From Azorinus chamasolen (Eukaryota; Mollusca; Bivalvia; Cardiida; Solecurtidae): 64,000 nucleotides of DNA. The notes under the pieces are model-generated. The model did not search any database, had not been told where the DNA came from, and saw only the letters and a list, made by a program, of their open reading frames with translations. Positions 33,251-45,219 of this stretch are shown here, in pieces; position 1 is the stretch's first letter; each line of letters opens with the position of its first letter. The stretch is taken from positions 67,922,379 to 67,986,378 of the forward strand of contig OY755236.1 of assembly GCA_963576725.1 (NCBI GenBank), in the 5' to 3' direction. The translations under genes were made by a program, and so were the position numbers.

Positions 33251-33759
33251 CTCTTTCATTGCCAAATTTGTCGTCTGTAAACTTTGTCGTCTGCTACAAT
33301 TTTCATTCTTGTTACAGTTCTTCATTTTTATTTCAAATCCCTTAATTATAATAATAAACAGTTTGGATCCTTATGGGACACCGTGCTACTCGGCGTCTCA
33401 TGTGGATCAAAACTGTTTATATAGGTAATCACAGATGTGACGCTGGCAGCGAAAGAGTTAATACTCGGACACACACGATATCCCTTTTCCAACTGTGTGT
33501 AAAGGTAAATGACTCAAATTGGCGGCAATATGATCACTTTAAAATAGACTGACATCGTAGCAAATAGCTTGATCGGGAGCAGTATGATCTGGGTCTGCAT
33601 TAGTTTCCTAAGTTTTGACTGGCTGAATTCTTGGGACATTTCAAAAGCAGCGTAACTATACTTGTGTCTAGTTTCATAAATGGATACTGACCAAAAAAGA
33701 CAACAGGACATGTAAAAACATATACAGTGGTGCCTCGTAACCCTTTTCTTCATGAATAT

Positions 33760-33992
33760 TTAAGAAATGAATGACGTGCTTCCGGTGTTCATGAGGTTAT
33801 GCAACGCATAGCTTTACGAGCAAAGTTAGTGAAGCCCGAAGGGCTGTACGTGAATCTTTGCTCGTAAAGCTATGCGTTGCATAACCCATGAACACCGGGA
33901 GCACGTCATTTATTTCTTATATTTATATTCCATTGTATTTCTTATATTTAAGAAATGAATGACGTGCTTCCGGTGTTCATGAGGTTATGCAA
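33760..33992. repeat. Hairpin repeat upstream of gene B plus partial duplicate
   Basis: Inverted arms GAATGACGTGCTTCCGGTGT ... ACACCGGGAGCACGTCATT around a loop at ~33835, then the left arm is repeated at ~33954-33991. Confidence 0.8.
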
Positions 33993-34184
33993 CTTTCTTT
34001 TTTAAATAAGGTTATATAAGGACGTTGCAGGGCGAATGTAAATATACATGTATGAAAGAAAAAATGACGTCATGGATATTGATTATATTATTTTTTATAA
34101 TCGCGCATGAATAAAGGAGACCTTTTGCCATGGCAGAACGTGTAGAATCAGATGTATATACATTTTTTTAATTCCATATGCAAA

Positions 34185-34285
34185 CAGAGCAGACCTATAG
34201 GATTAGTTTGATATGGGTCTAACCTATCGGATTAGTTTGATATGGGTCTGGCCTTTAGGATTCATTTGATATGGGTCTATTTTGT
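34185..34285. repeat. ~33-bp tandem repeat from a MITE arm
   Basis: Three units of GGATTAGTTTGATATGGGTC within a GCAAACAGAGCAGACC ... TTTGTTTGC hairpin context. Confidence 0.75.
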
Positions 34286-34799
34286 TTGCAATGTCATTAA
34301 AGGGCGTATGTGTGGTGTACAAAAACAATGCATCTTTAAAAGACAGATGGTTGCTTGACGTAGAATGAAAGTAAAATAGAGGTTATCTTTGGGAGCTTTC
34401 CGCATTATTTTCATCCAGTATTAACCTTTAGCCTGCTATGGGCAGATGAGTGAATACCTATGCAAACAGTTTGGATCCAGATGATACGCCGAGTAACTCG
34501 GCGTCTCATCAGGATCCAAACTGTTTGACACCCTGGTTGCACTTTGGTAGACAAATTGATTATAACTTGAAATCTGAAAATGTAGTCGGCGAAGCATTTT
34601 GTAAAATCAATTTGCTCAGCAGGCTAAAGGTTATGCAAAGTTGAATACAAAAATTATACTGGCACGTTGGAAACTTTTCATGTGGGTAACCATTATATAG
34701 CTATACGTTATAGTACTGTATATGCTGATATTGGTCAGCGATCCAGCGTCAGATCTGGATCCGCACTGTTTGTAGTTAAGGAAAGGTTTACTTTGGTCA

Positions 34800-35110
34800 T
34801 GTAATAGCTCTCATATATTTTCGAGCTAGTTATACAGTGTCTGTACATTAAATACCCTCATATATTTATTATACATATTTTGTCGGTACATTAAATAGCT
34901 CTCATTTTTTGCCGATAGTTATAAGTTGTACATTTAATAGCCTTCATACAGTTTGTAGCTAGTTATAATTTGTACATTAGATAAATCTGATGTATTTTGC
35001 AGCTAGTTTTAATTTGTACATTAAATAGATCTTATACATTTTGCAGATAGTTATAATTTGTCCATTAAATAACTCTCATATTTTTGCAGGTAATTCTAAT
35101 TTGTCTGTGC
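34800..35110. repeat. ~45-bp minisatellite upstream of gene B
   Basis: Same unit type as 7010-7260 (TTTTGCAGCTAG, ATAATTTGTACATTAAATAG), at the equivalent position in the duplicated block. Confidence 0.8.
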
Positions 35111-36224
35111 GTTTAACCTTTTATAAACCGATTACTGAAAGAAGTCCAATGAAAAAACGCCTAATGAAAAAACGCTCTTCACCCGGACACTAAATTCTAA
35201 AATATGCAGATTTCCAACTGTCAGGGGTAGTATTCCAAGTTGATTTCTAGACTTGTCGGTAGTAAAACGATCACATGAATTTTTCAGTTGACACAAATAG
35301 ACAATTTCTATTAGAAATATGCCAATAACACATTCATCATAACTGCACACACAATATGTGTGATCGTGCTTTGATAAGCCACAGACGAAATACTAAAACA
35401 GAAGGATTGACGACAAAGTATCTTACCCGGCTAACTAAGAAATTCAGTTAACATTTACTAAATTGGTGATTTGTACGCGAAACCTACCAAAATAACTACT
35501 GTAGGTGAACCCTGCTCTACAAATGTAGTAAGTAAAACGTCCCAATTCATATAAATCGATTCTAGCATCATCTTGTAAATAATGTCAAAGTTCATTCTTT
35601 GAACGATTTGAGGTATAATTGTAGTTCACGAAGGCTCATAGATTCATCATTTGACTCAACCAAATGTTTACCAGGGAAGTTTAACTTATCCTAACTGTGG
35701 TCAGATTATCGAAGTGTTTTGATAGAATATATCCATGGGTGAGTATCAGAACTGTCTGCAATCAAGTCTGCATAAGTTGTTCGGGGTTGACTAAAAACGC
35801 GTCAAATTACTCCGACAAAGTGCTAGAATCGGAAGCTTTCTGCAGCACGTGCGATCTACCCGAAACGCCACGTGATAGACAGCCATGCACAAATATATAT
35901 ATACCCTAGTGCATTTGATGAGAGTCTACTCGAGGAGATTTCGGCAAATATCGTTCGTTTGATCTAAATTGCGTTATCAGTAATCAAATTGACTTTTTGA
36001 ACACAATATTAGCAAATACTTGATTTGCTTCGGAATTTCTGATGCAGGTGTTCTATTTCATGAGCTTTGGTCCGACTACCTTAAACATCTTAAATACATT
36101 CTATTTCTACTTAGCAGTTTGCACTTTTAAGAACTTGTAAAAGCTATTGATAAACGTTAAGTAAATACAGAAATAGCTGTATCACTTTGCTATTTTACAT
36201 TGGTAAGCAAATAGTTTGTTGCAC

Positions 36225-36458
36225 TTAACCCTTTCCCTGATGAATATTCGTGTAGGAAATAATGACATCATGAATATCAGTAAGATTATTTTTTATAATA
36301 GCATATGGACTGAGGAAGAAACCGTAGAATGATATCTATATTACACCATAAGTAAACAGAGCAGACCCTGATCAGACGGCTCATACAGGAGGCTTCTGAT
36401 CTGGGTCTACTCTGTTTGCAGATGCGTAAAAATGCGCTTACATACGGAAAAGGGTTAA
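36225..36458. mobile_element. TTAA-type hairpin MITE
   Basis: TTAACCCTTTCCCTG to GGAAAAGGGTTAA; the hairpin core CAGACCCTGATCAGACGGCT is present with its complement. Confidence 0.85.
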
Positions 36459-37050
36459 ATTTCCCAAGGTGGTTAACATAGTTGGAGGTCATTCACGTCA
36501 ACTGTTTTTGTTTTTTTTAAAAAATACTTAAATGTGACCACCTCACCTTTAAACGTATTTGCAAACAAAGTAGACTCAGATCAGACAACTCCAGGCATAT
36601 CATCTCCTTATTTCATATTCTTAAAACAATATTTAAATCAACCAATAGTTAGATCAATCAATAGTAATAGTGGTATTGCATACATATTCATCACTCTAAA
36701 GTGTCTGTCATGATACCTCTGGGATTCAATGGACATCATACTAATTGTTTATTCACCTGTCTGTCAGTTCATAACACACACATTAGACCCAGACTCGTAC
36801 AGGAGCTGTCTGACCAGGGTCTCCTTTGTTTGTATTTATATACTAAAATTGCGCCTCTCTACAGATTACCATGGCAATATTATTTTCTTATTTTATACTT
36901 TTAGTACAACACATGGATTAATTTAAGTTCACTGCATGAATATTCATGAAGAAGATAGTTAAGTTATTGGTGTTCAATGGACACCAGAAGTATTGCTTTT
37001 TTCAGCTGTCCATCACCATGTGTACGTTCATAAAGCAATTGTTCGCGTAA

Positions 37051-37254
37051 CAGTAAAATCTCGATACTACGAAGACTCAAATACGTACCAATATTGATCT
37101 TTAACACAGGTGGCAGATTAATGCAGAGTGAAAACAACGCAGAAAGCTCCTCTAGGAGTTTTCTGCATGACTTTTACAATGTATTAAGCAGCCATTTGCC
37201 TATAAAGACATACATTCTCCATTTCTAAAATGTGGTAGTATCGAGTTTTCACTG
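37051..37254. mobile_element. TA-type hairpin MITE
   Basis: CAGTAAAATCTCGATACTAC to GTATCGAGTTTTCACTG with the AGAAAGCTCCTCTAGGAG palindrome centre. Confidence 0.82.
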
Positions 37255-38263
37255 TATTTGTTTCGAATGATTTATCATGTGTTGTGTTCGTTGTTAAAAC
37301 TTATCTCGCCATTTGCGATCAGATTCGCGTTTACAAACAGCTTGTATCTAGACAGGACACCGAGTAACTACTCGGCTTCTCATCAGGATCAAAGCTGCTT
37401 GACACCAGATAAATAGTTACACAAAAGCTTTATCAAAATTGAAGTAGTCAAAATTGCACAAGGTACACGTAGCAATTTGAGCGGATGCATTTTGTTTAAG
37501 CGAAGTAAGAGTTACATCTCCCATATATCACTGGCAGCATTAATGGAAGCTGCAATACCACTCAAGATTGGGTGGAAAACTGGCACCAGTTGTAGTCAAA
37601 TTAGTCCTAATAAATTGCCAAATACCATAATTTACGAAACATTGGTACAGGGTCTATTTCACTCACATAATTGTACGGCTGAACTTCAATATTTCAAACT
37701 TCAAGGGACCATACAAATAACTTCGAGACAGAAGTTCGAGTCATGCTGAATGCGAAACTATTCTATGTAATGATAATATTTCGATGAATGGCGGGGTCTT
37801 TGAAAGTTTGAAAAATATCTAAATATCAAATATCATTGAAATAATATTATTTAAAACATTTATGAAGATTTGCCGGAAACATTTTATATCATAAAATGTA
37901 CTTGTGAACCAACTCATAACGTTCATTATCGTCACTCTTGCCATTGTTACTACCATTATTATGTTTTATCATCATCGTCTTTTACCGTCATTATATTAAT
38001 GGATAATACATAAACTGCAAAGATAGTAATTATGTAAAATCAATGACGTATGAGCGACAAACAGACTTGATTAAAGAGACAGAGTCTACAAGAAACACAT
38101 GTTTTCAATAAGATAATAACACACTGTGTTGGTTTTTCTTATGAAAATTGTCAACTTGAATTTCTGTCGAAAATGACCCTTTGATACAATATAAATTCTG
38201 AAAGTATGAGATATTTCGAAAGCAAAAGCAGCAATGCAAAAATAGAATATTGCAGACTCGGTT

Positions 38264-38513
38264 TTAACCCTTTCCCTGTTCTATGTTCATTTCAAATTTC
38301 AATACCTCAGGAATATTCATTAACAAAACAGTTATAAAGAAATATGCAAGGTGGAAAATTGTAGACATTTTAGAAAGCAAAGAAACAGATCTGTCAAATT
38401 CTATTAGCAAACAGAGTAGACCCTGATCAGACGGCTCCTCTAGGAGCCGTCTGATCTGGGTTTACTCTGTTTGCAATTGCTTGAATACGCGTTTATATGA
38501 GGGAAAGGGCTAA
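38264..38513. mobile_element. TTAA-type hairpin MITE nested in another repeat
   Basis: TTAACCCTTTCCCTG to GGGAAAGGGCTAA. It interrupts an unclassified repeat whose uninterrupted form (GACTCGGTTTTATT...) is at ~6480-6640. The hairpin at 38407-38474 is nearly perfect. Confidence 0.88.
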
Positions 38514-40739
38514 TTAGAATACAACACTACTCATTCCCCTATCCCCGGCTTAAGCAGTGTTCAATTTTCAACTAGAAACATTGAAACTGACGACCCGAAC
38601 GGTCAGAAAATATAACAACACACAGAAGTTTACAGCCGCCATACGAACACTTAACACCTGCGGTTATATAAGTACATACTTTCTGAAAGTAGGAGACCTT
38701 TCGAAAACGTTCTTCGCTGATACTGATCATTTTTGTTGTTACACAACAGATATCATCGGTCTATTTCGCACAATCACAAAACTAAACCCAACCGAGTAGT
38801 ATCGGGTCTTGGATATCAAACATATAAACGTTTGTCTTCTTCAGCGTTTATTCGATCGGTTTTCTTATCGTTTCTTTTCATATAACCACATGAGTAATCA
38901 TTATGATTTCATAAAACGCGTTGCAAATAGAAACAACCGTGTTAACACTTTCCACCATAAAAATACCTTTATGTGCCTTTGCAAACAGAGTAAATACAGA
39001 TCAGACGGCTCCTATAGGAGCCGTCTGATCAGGGTCTGCTCTTCACTGACAAACACAAAATAAAAAGCACCCATTGCAAAATATCCAATATACAGTATAC
39101 ATGTCTTAAGAAGCCATCACAAGATGTCTAATTATGTGTTTGTAGGGCAATGGTAGCTTAATGCAGTTCAAACATAATGCATAAATCTTCAAGAGGATCT
39201 TTCTGCATTACGCTTGCCCTGCATTAAGCAATCACCTGTTTTTAAGACTCACGTGTTTAATAATTGAATGACCGTTCATGACAGATTCTACTACAGTCGC
39301 TTGTATTATTATGCTAATATAAAACGACAATAGTGTCTGAATTAAACCCTTTACGTGATACAGACGCATTTACAGAGTTAACCCAACAGTCTGACCAGGC
39401 ACTCGGACTTTATTTTAAAGTTATGCAAAGCCCAAACTATCCTGCGTTCGAACGTCGTTATAAGAAGTAATCAGAATGGAGGTTTATATGATGTCATTTT
39501 TTCTTACACGAGTATTCATGAGGTAATGGGTTAACATTCTGGATATGTTGTGATGATATCCGTCTGACATTTGATTCATGGTCTATACAAAAACGCAAAT
39601 CAGCAAAATAGAGTCCTTGGTCCAACTCTTAAGTTGCTCTCGGCAAGTTTCCCGCAGTCGCCCAAAAATCCCATACACTCCCACATTGTTACGAATTAAT
39701 CAAGCTGGTCGTTATTTGAAAGGAAAGTTAACAAAAAACACGCGCGTTCAATGACATCTGTGTGATTGTCAAGCTAATTGAAGATCGCTTAGACAGTTTT
39801 ATGTTGCTGCTGGCTTAACCTCCACCCCAGTCATAGTTAGGATTACGGCACATTGACAAACTATGCACTAAGCTTAATATGTAGTGTAAATGAAATAATG
39901 ACAGTTATCTTTGTCATGCACACAACCAGACAACATTTCTATAACCTTTAGCCCGCTGTGGAATTTATTTTAAAATACTATTTATGGGCGACTTTTGATA
40001 AAACTAGAACCAACTATCTCATTATGACCCAGCTTCTCGATATTTTGCTGGTTATGACAGAAAGAAACTGTTTTTACAATTCAGACCACGTGGTTTTGTA
40101 CTATACATGTAGCAGAATCCGTCCATAGCGACAACAGATTGATAACTATAGTGTTCTTAAGAAACAGGCTGATGCTTAATGCAGAACGAGAGGGAGCTTC
40201 TGTATAACCTTGGTCCTACTTTTAGCCACCAACTGTCTTAAAACAAGAGTTAGACTTCGTTTGGGCAATCAATACATTTTTTACCAGTAACATAATGGGA
40301 TTTAATAATGTATTGCAATAACATTGCGCTAAACCCTCAACAAAGATAAAGTGATGAGTGCACGTGCGATGGCGCTTCAAACTGTGTATTTAAGGTTAAT
40401 CTGCACTGGTTTACAGTAACAATCTAGAACATGCTCATGATTCTGAGTCATTTGTGTACATTGTCTTTCGCGATGATCATGCTAGAGCCTCTTTAATTCG
40501 AGGAATGAGTGCACTCTCATTTGCAAATCGTGTAGAATAAGATCAGATTGCTCATACAGCATCTACGTAGTTTGTCATTAACAAAGCCCTCTAATAAATA
40601 AAATTATTTCATACCAATGGACACTATAGTTCAACGCTAATAGACCATTGCACTTTGACATTAAAGCGTTCAAATTCGTAACATATTGGTCATGTGCAGA
40701 GGTCCAGATAAGATTTAAATATTTTCAAGTATAGCTCCT

Positions 40740-40815
40740 TTATTTCTCCACTAAACCCTATACTGTGACCACTCTAAATAGTGATCACAGTGTAGGGTTT
40801 GATGGAGAAATGACG
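40740..40815. repeat. Short palindrome
   Basis: TTTCTCCACTAAACCCTATA pairs with TGTAGGGTTTGATGGAGAAA around a loop containing AATAGTGA. Confidence 0.75.
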
Positions 40816-41261
40816 ATTTTACTACCGGTATATTGGTACTATATGCTATGAGCATGTGGTAACTGCATGATCAAGGACACATGCGAATGTCTTAGTCACC
40901 AATCACTTTGACCAAAATGACAGTTTGGAGTAGGGCATGCAAATAACTAACCCGGCGTACCGACAGGTGGTCTTAAACTGTCGAGAACGGGTGTAACAAA
41001 AACACGTGTATTATCGCATAGTTTTTCAGTCAGTATAAATTGCATGACGCCTTTGGTGGCGTTGAGCAAATATCCAACCATGGAAAACATTTTTATTATT
41101 CAAATTGAAAAGCTAGTTCTGAGTTGCAGGAACCGTCTGATTAAGTACTGCTCTGTGTGTTTATGGTATAATATAGATATGATTATACAGTTTCTGCCAT
41201 GGCCCCAAATCCCTGCATTAATCTAATTTATATTCACAATATATGCGGTGGTTTAGGTGTT

Positions 41262-41560
41262 GTGCGGTGGTCTAGTGGTAGCACACTTGACTATCAGTCC
41301 GGAGGTCCGGGGTTCAAATCCCGGTCTCTCCCGGAAATTTCAGAGACGCTTTTCCGTGTCTCCCACCCGCACCTCATCTCCACCCAGGGGTTAAAATGGG
41401 TACCTGTGAGAGTCACTCGCCGGTACTGCGGCTGCATGGTTGTACCATATGTTAGCAGTACTCAATATTGTAAGCCAATGACTCCATGACACAGGGGAGT
41501 AAATGTACAGTCGGCTGAGCGGTCATTTGGACTGAAAGTAAACTATAACTAGTTACTTTA
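41262..41560 (+). mobile_element. tRNA-derived SINE, copy 2
   Basis: GTGGTCTAGTGGTAGCAC (A box), GGGGTTCAAATCCCGG (B box), then the shared body and tail. No acceptor-stem pairing or CCA context, so not a functional tRNA gene. Confidence 0.9.
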
Positions 41561-41729
41561 CGTTACAATCCGTGCTGTCGCTCTCCATAGGATGTGACAT
41601 TTATTTTATTATACCGAACATCACAATCAATTGCGCCAGCAAAAAGATTTATTCAATGACGACAAAAAACAGTTTGAAACAAAAGTTATACTCGGTTCTT
41701 AAATATTGCGGAACAGTTTCACGTGTCTA

Positions 41730-41860
41730 TTCATTACACGTGAGTAGTGTTGCACTTTTAATTACTACACACGAACAAACTTAATAAAACCGAGTCTGCA
41801 TTTCTCTCCTTTTGCATTTCTACCTTTGCTTTCGAAGGGTCGCCCATTTTCACTATATAA
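41730..41860. repeat. Copy of the unclassified interspersed repeat
   Basis: GAGTAGTGTTGCACTTTTAA and ACCGAGTCTGCATTTCTC match 8550-9000. Confidence 0.55.
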
Positions 41861-42689
41861 ATATTCATAAGTCCTTGTGGAGTCCTTTTCACTGTACGTT
41901 ACGGTGTTTTTATGTTGAATGCGAGAAATAAATTATGTATTTTTGGTACGTGATGAAACATAACACATGGACTAACGGCAAAGTCTGTTGGAAACTGTCG
42001 CCACAGCTGAACATACCGCATATCTATACAGTAAAATCCTATAAACCGGTATTTTTGTTATTAAATAACAATTTATGATGAAGAAAATATTCCAAAACAG
42101 GGAATTAATATAATTCATAAATACTTTAATTGCTCTGATCTAATATTTCGACCATTAAGGGCCTTTTTCAAAGATTAGCATGTCAAAATACACGTCACAT
42201 TTTCGTTACATGCATTCAGCCATAAAATCAATATTCTCTTTGATTTTAGGCAGGTGACTGCTTAATGCAGAGTGAACGTAATGCAGACAGCTCCATTAAG
42301 GACTTTCCTGCATGACTTTCAACCTTCATTAAACTATTAACTGTCTGAAATACAGGTTTTGATACTAATTTTAACGTCCGGTTTAGAAAGGTTTACTGTA
42401 TTGCATTCCAATCCAATAAAGATTCATGCGGAATACATCTTCTGTCATCCTTAACAAAGTTGTATGCGTTGCCTGCTATCAAATCAGACGTTTTATATCA
42501 AATTCTAGTAACTGAATCAAGCGACTGTCAATTCCGTTAACTTAGGCATATTTACTTAACTGAACCACGGGAGAGAAATTGAGTACAGAAAGTTTATTTA
42601 TACAGATTTTAGAACACAAAACTCTTGTATATAGTTTACATTAGTTTGTGAACTGAAAATGTCATTATTCGTTGGTGAGTACATATATA

Positions 42690-43750
42690 GCGGACTTTTA
42701 TTGAACACTGTTGTGATGCATAATTCTACTTAATCAACTCATACACATATGCTATACCTATGCCGTAAAGGGCATGTACACAGCTGTGGTACAGAAACTG
42801 TCTTTGACAAGTATACATCTATGATGCATATACGGTATTAGACTAGTACACAACTGTGATAGCTATACAATATTTGACCACTACACACATGTAATAGCTA
42901 TATAGTAAAGGACTAATACACATATGTTATACATATACTTTTTTGAACTAAGACACATCTGTGATAGCCATACAGTATTGGACTGGCAAACATCTGTGAT
43001 AGCTATACATTATTGGACTAGTACACGTTTTGTGATAGCTATACAGTATTGGACTAGTACACTTTTTGTGATAGCTTTACGCTGTACACAACTATGCTAA
43101 CTATACAGCATTGGACTTGTACACGTCTATGCTAACTACATGTATACAGTATTTGACTGGTACACATCTGTGATAGCTATATAGTATTGGACTAGTACAC
43201 ATTTTGTGATAGCTATACAGTATTGGACTGGTACACGTTTGTGATAGCCATACAGTATTGGACTAGTACACATCTGTGATAGCTATTCAGTATTGGACTG
43301 GTACACATCTGTGATAGCCATACAGTATTGGAATAGTACACATCTGTGGTAGCTATGTATGCAGTATTGGACTAGTACACGTTTTATGAAAGCTATACAG
43401 TATCGGACTGGTACACATATGTGCTAACTATACATTATTTGAATAGCACACAGCTGTTATACATGTACTGTATTGAACTAGTAAATATCTGTGATATCTA
43501 CACAGTATTGAACTAGTACGCATCTGTGATAACTACACATTGTTGGACTCGTACACAACTACGATTCATATACTGTACTGGACTAGTACACATGTGTTAT
43601 ATATATAATGTATTGGGGCGCATACACAGCTATGCTATCTATACTGTATGTTGGACTAGCAGACATATATGATAGCTATACAGTAATTGACTCGTAAACA
43701 GTGGTGATATCTATACTGCATTGAACGCATACACAGCTGTGATATCTAAA
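42690..43750. repeat. ~35-bp minisatellite array of about 1 kb
   Basis: Roughly 28 degenerate units of TGATAGCTATACAGTATTGG followed by ACTAGTACACATCTG. Contiguous units with no spacers. Not near any recognised exon. Confidence 0.9.
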
Positions 43751-44440
43751 CTTAATGACAATTAATGATTGAAACGACTAACAGAAGACTCAGACTCATC
43801 TCTCAACTAACAATTTACCTGAAAATATGCGGGCCTCGCCTTGAATAAAAATTATCTGATGAGAAAGAAACCCACGCGGCTTTCCTCAAACAATGATTTA
43901 TTATTAAGTGTACATGCGCAAACTAACCATTGTGGGATACCAAAGCTTAGTGTTGGCGCCACCAAAGGTCAATTGCTAAACTGAAAGTAAGCTAGTGTAT
44001 GAAATGATATAATGAAATAATAAATTATGAATTGGATAAGACCTAGATGCAATATAAAGGGATATTACTATGAGATAAACAGATAAACCTGACAATGTGA
44101 CACTGGGATCAGGCAATAATCGAATTCCAAAGCAGGAATAATGTAGAGAGTATTTTGGAGCCAAATAATTTGGTCTGCAAATTATATCGTCTGCTTTATA
44201 TTTCAGAGTGGACTTTTCTCCATTGTCTTCTCTAAAACGTAAAAAGTGTTTCGAACAGTTTGGATCATGAGGAGACATCGAATTACTCGGTATCTTATCT
44301 GGGTCCAAACTGTTTATAAAGGCTGTCACAGATTCTCCCTATGCACCAATCTAGGTGAGTCGCTTTGCAGTGACGTCTGCGGTGAATGATTCAGCACTTG
44401 AAGAACAACTAAGAACGCTGACAATTTACCTTACAGACTA

Positions 44441-44685
44441 AATAGCCTTGCTTTGTTAGTTCAAGTGTAGGGCGTTAACCTCAAGTGCAGGTGGTCAAGG
44501 TTTCGATCCTCGGCTGTGATATACCAACATTTTCAAAGCGATTTTAGTCGCTCCCCTGCTTACAGTTGATATTAATAATGGTAATGCTAGAACATGTGGT
44601 CCCGGTGTCAGGCTAATGTGACTGTGTGTGCTGACATGCCATTTGTCCTCAGTGTACGACCAAAGTGTATGTTAGTGCTATACAG
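44441..44685 (+). mobile_element. Second tRNA-like SINE family, single copy
   Basis: The head has a TTAGTTCAAGTGTAGGGCG A-box-like and GGTTTCGATCCTCGG B-box-like segment; the body CCGGTGTCAGGCTAATGTGA differs from the other SINE family. It abuts a TA-type MITE that starts at ~44688. Confidence 0.6.
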
Positions 44686-44983
44686 TAGAACTTGTTTAAG
44701 CGACCATAACAAGAGGTCTAATTATGGTTCTGTAAGGCAGGTAGTGGCTTAATACAGGTCAAAAGTAATGCAAAAAGCTCCTATATTTTGCATTACGTTT
44801 ACCCTGTGTTAATCAACCACCTGCTATTCAAGATTCCTATTTCCAATTAATATAAGGTTGCTTAAGGCAGGTTCAGGGATTGTCTCTTTGTATGACTATA
44901 CATAAGTCCACCCACGAGACAAACCTTTATGTCTCTTCTCGTATTTCATACAGTACTTTCAAATGTTTCAGGCTTACATAATG

Positions 44984-45219
44984 TTAACCATTTACTCCAT
45001 GAATATACATTAAAAAATAATGTCATTATGGATTAATGGCTGTAATAGCACATGAACACAGAATGTTGTGGCCAGAGCAGAAACTGTAGAATTTTGTCTA
45101 AATTATATCATACGCGAACAGAGCAGACCCTGATCAGACGGCTCCTACAGGAGCAGCCTGATCTGGTTCTTCTCTGTTTGTAAAACGTAGAAAGGCTTAT
45201 TTATGGAGTAAAGGGTTAA
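44984..45219. mobile_element. TTAA-type hairpin MITE
   Basis: TTAACCATTTACTCCATG to ATGGAGTAAAGGGTTAA with the GATCAGACGGCTCC hairpin. Confidence 0.85.

Larger units (their letters stand above)
27050..35560. repeat. Segmental duplication, right copy
   Basis: Partner of 1-7700. The length difference is largely explained by MITE insertions private to one copy, such as 27502-27732 and 32997-33250 here, and 297-745 in the left copy. Confidence 0.88.
35560..41261. other. Upstream of gene B, no gene seen
   Basis: Past the edge of the duplicated block. It holds MITEs at 36225, 37051 and 38264, a MITE-related hairpin at ~38985-39050 and TA-type fragments near 39110-39290 and 40120-40260. ORFs are short and lack family motifs. 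Confidence 0.5.

Noticed and set aside
41262..41335. Functional tRNA gene
   Set aside because: A and B boxes are present, but the same sequence with a common body and tail recurs at 13001, 47531 and 61222, so it is a SINE head.
42690..43750. CRISPR-like array
   Set aside because: Units are contiguous and degenerate with no unique spacers, and this is animal DNA; it is a minisatellite.
43976..44329. 117-codon minus-strand ORF
   Set aside because: It overlaps a GTTTGGATC-type hairpin repeat and shows no family motif.
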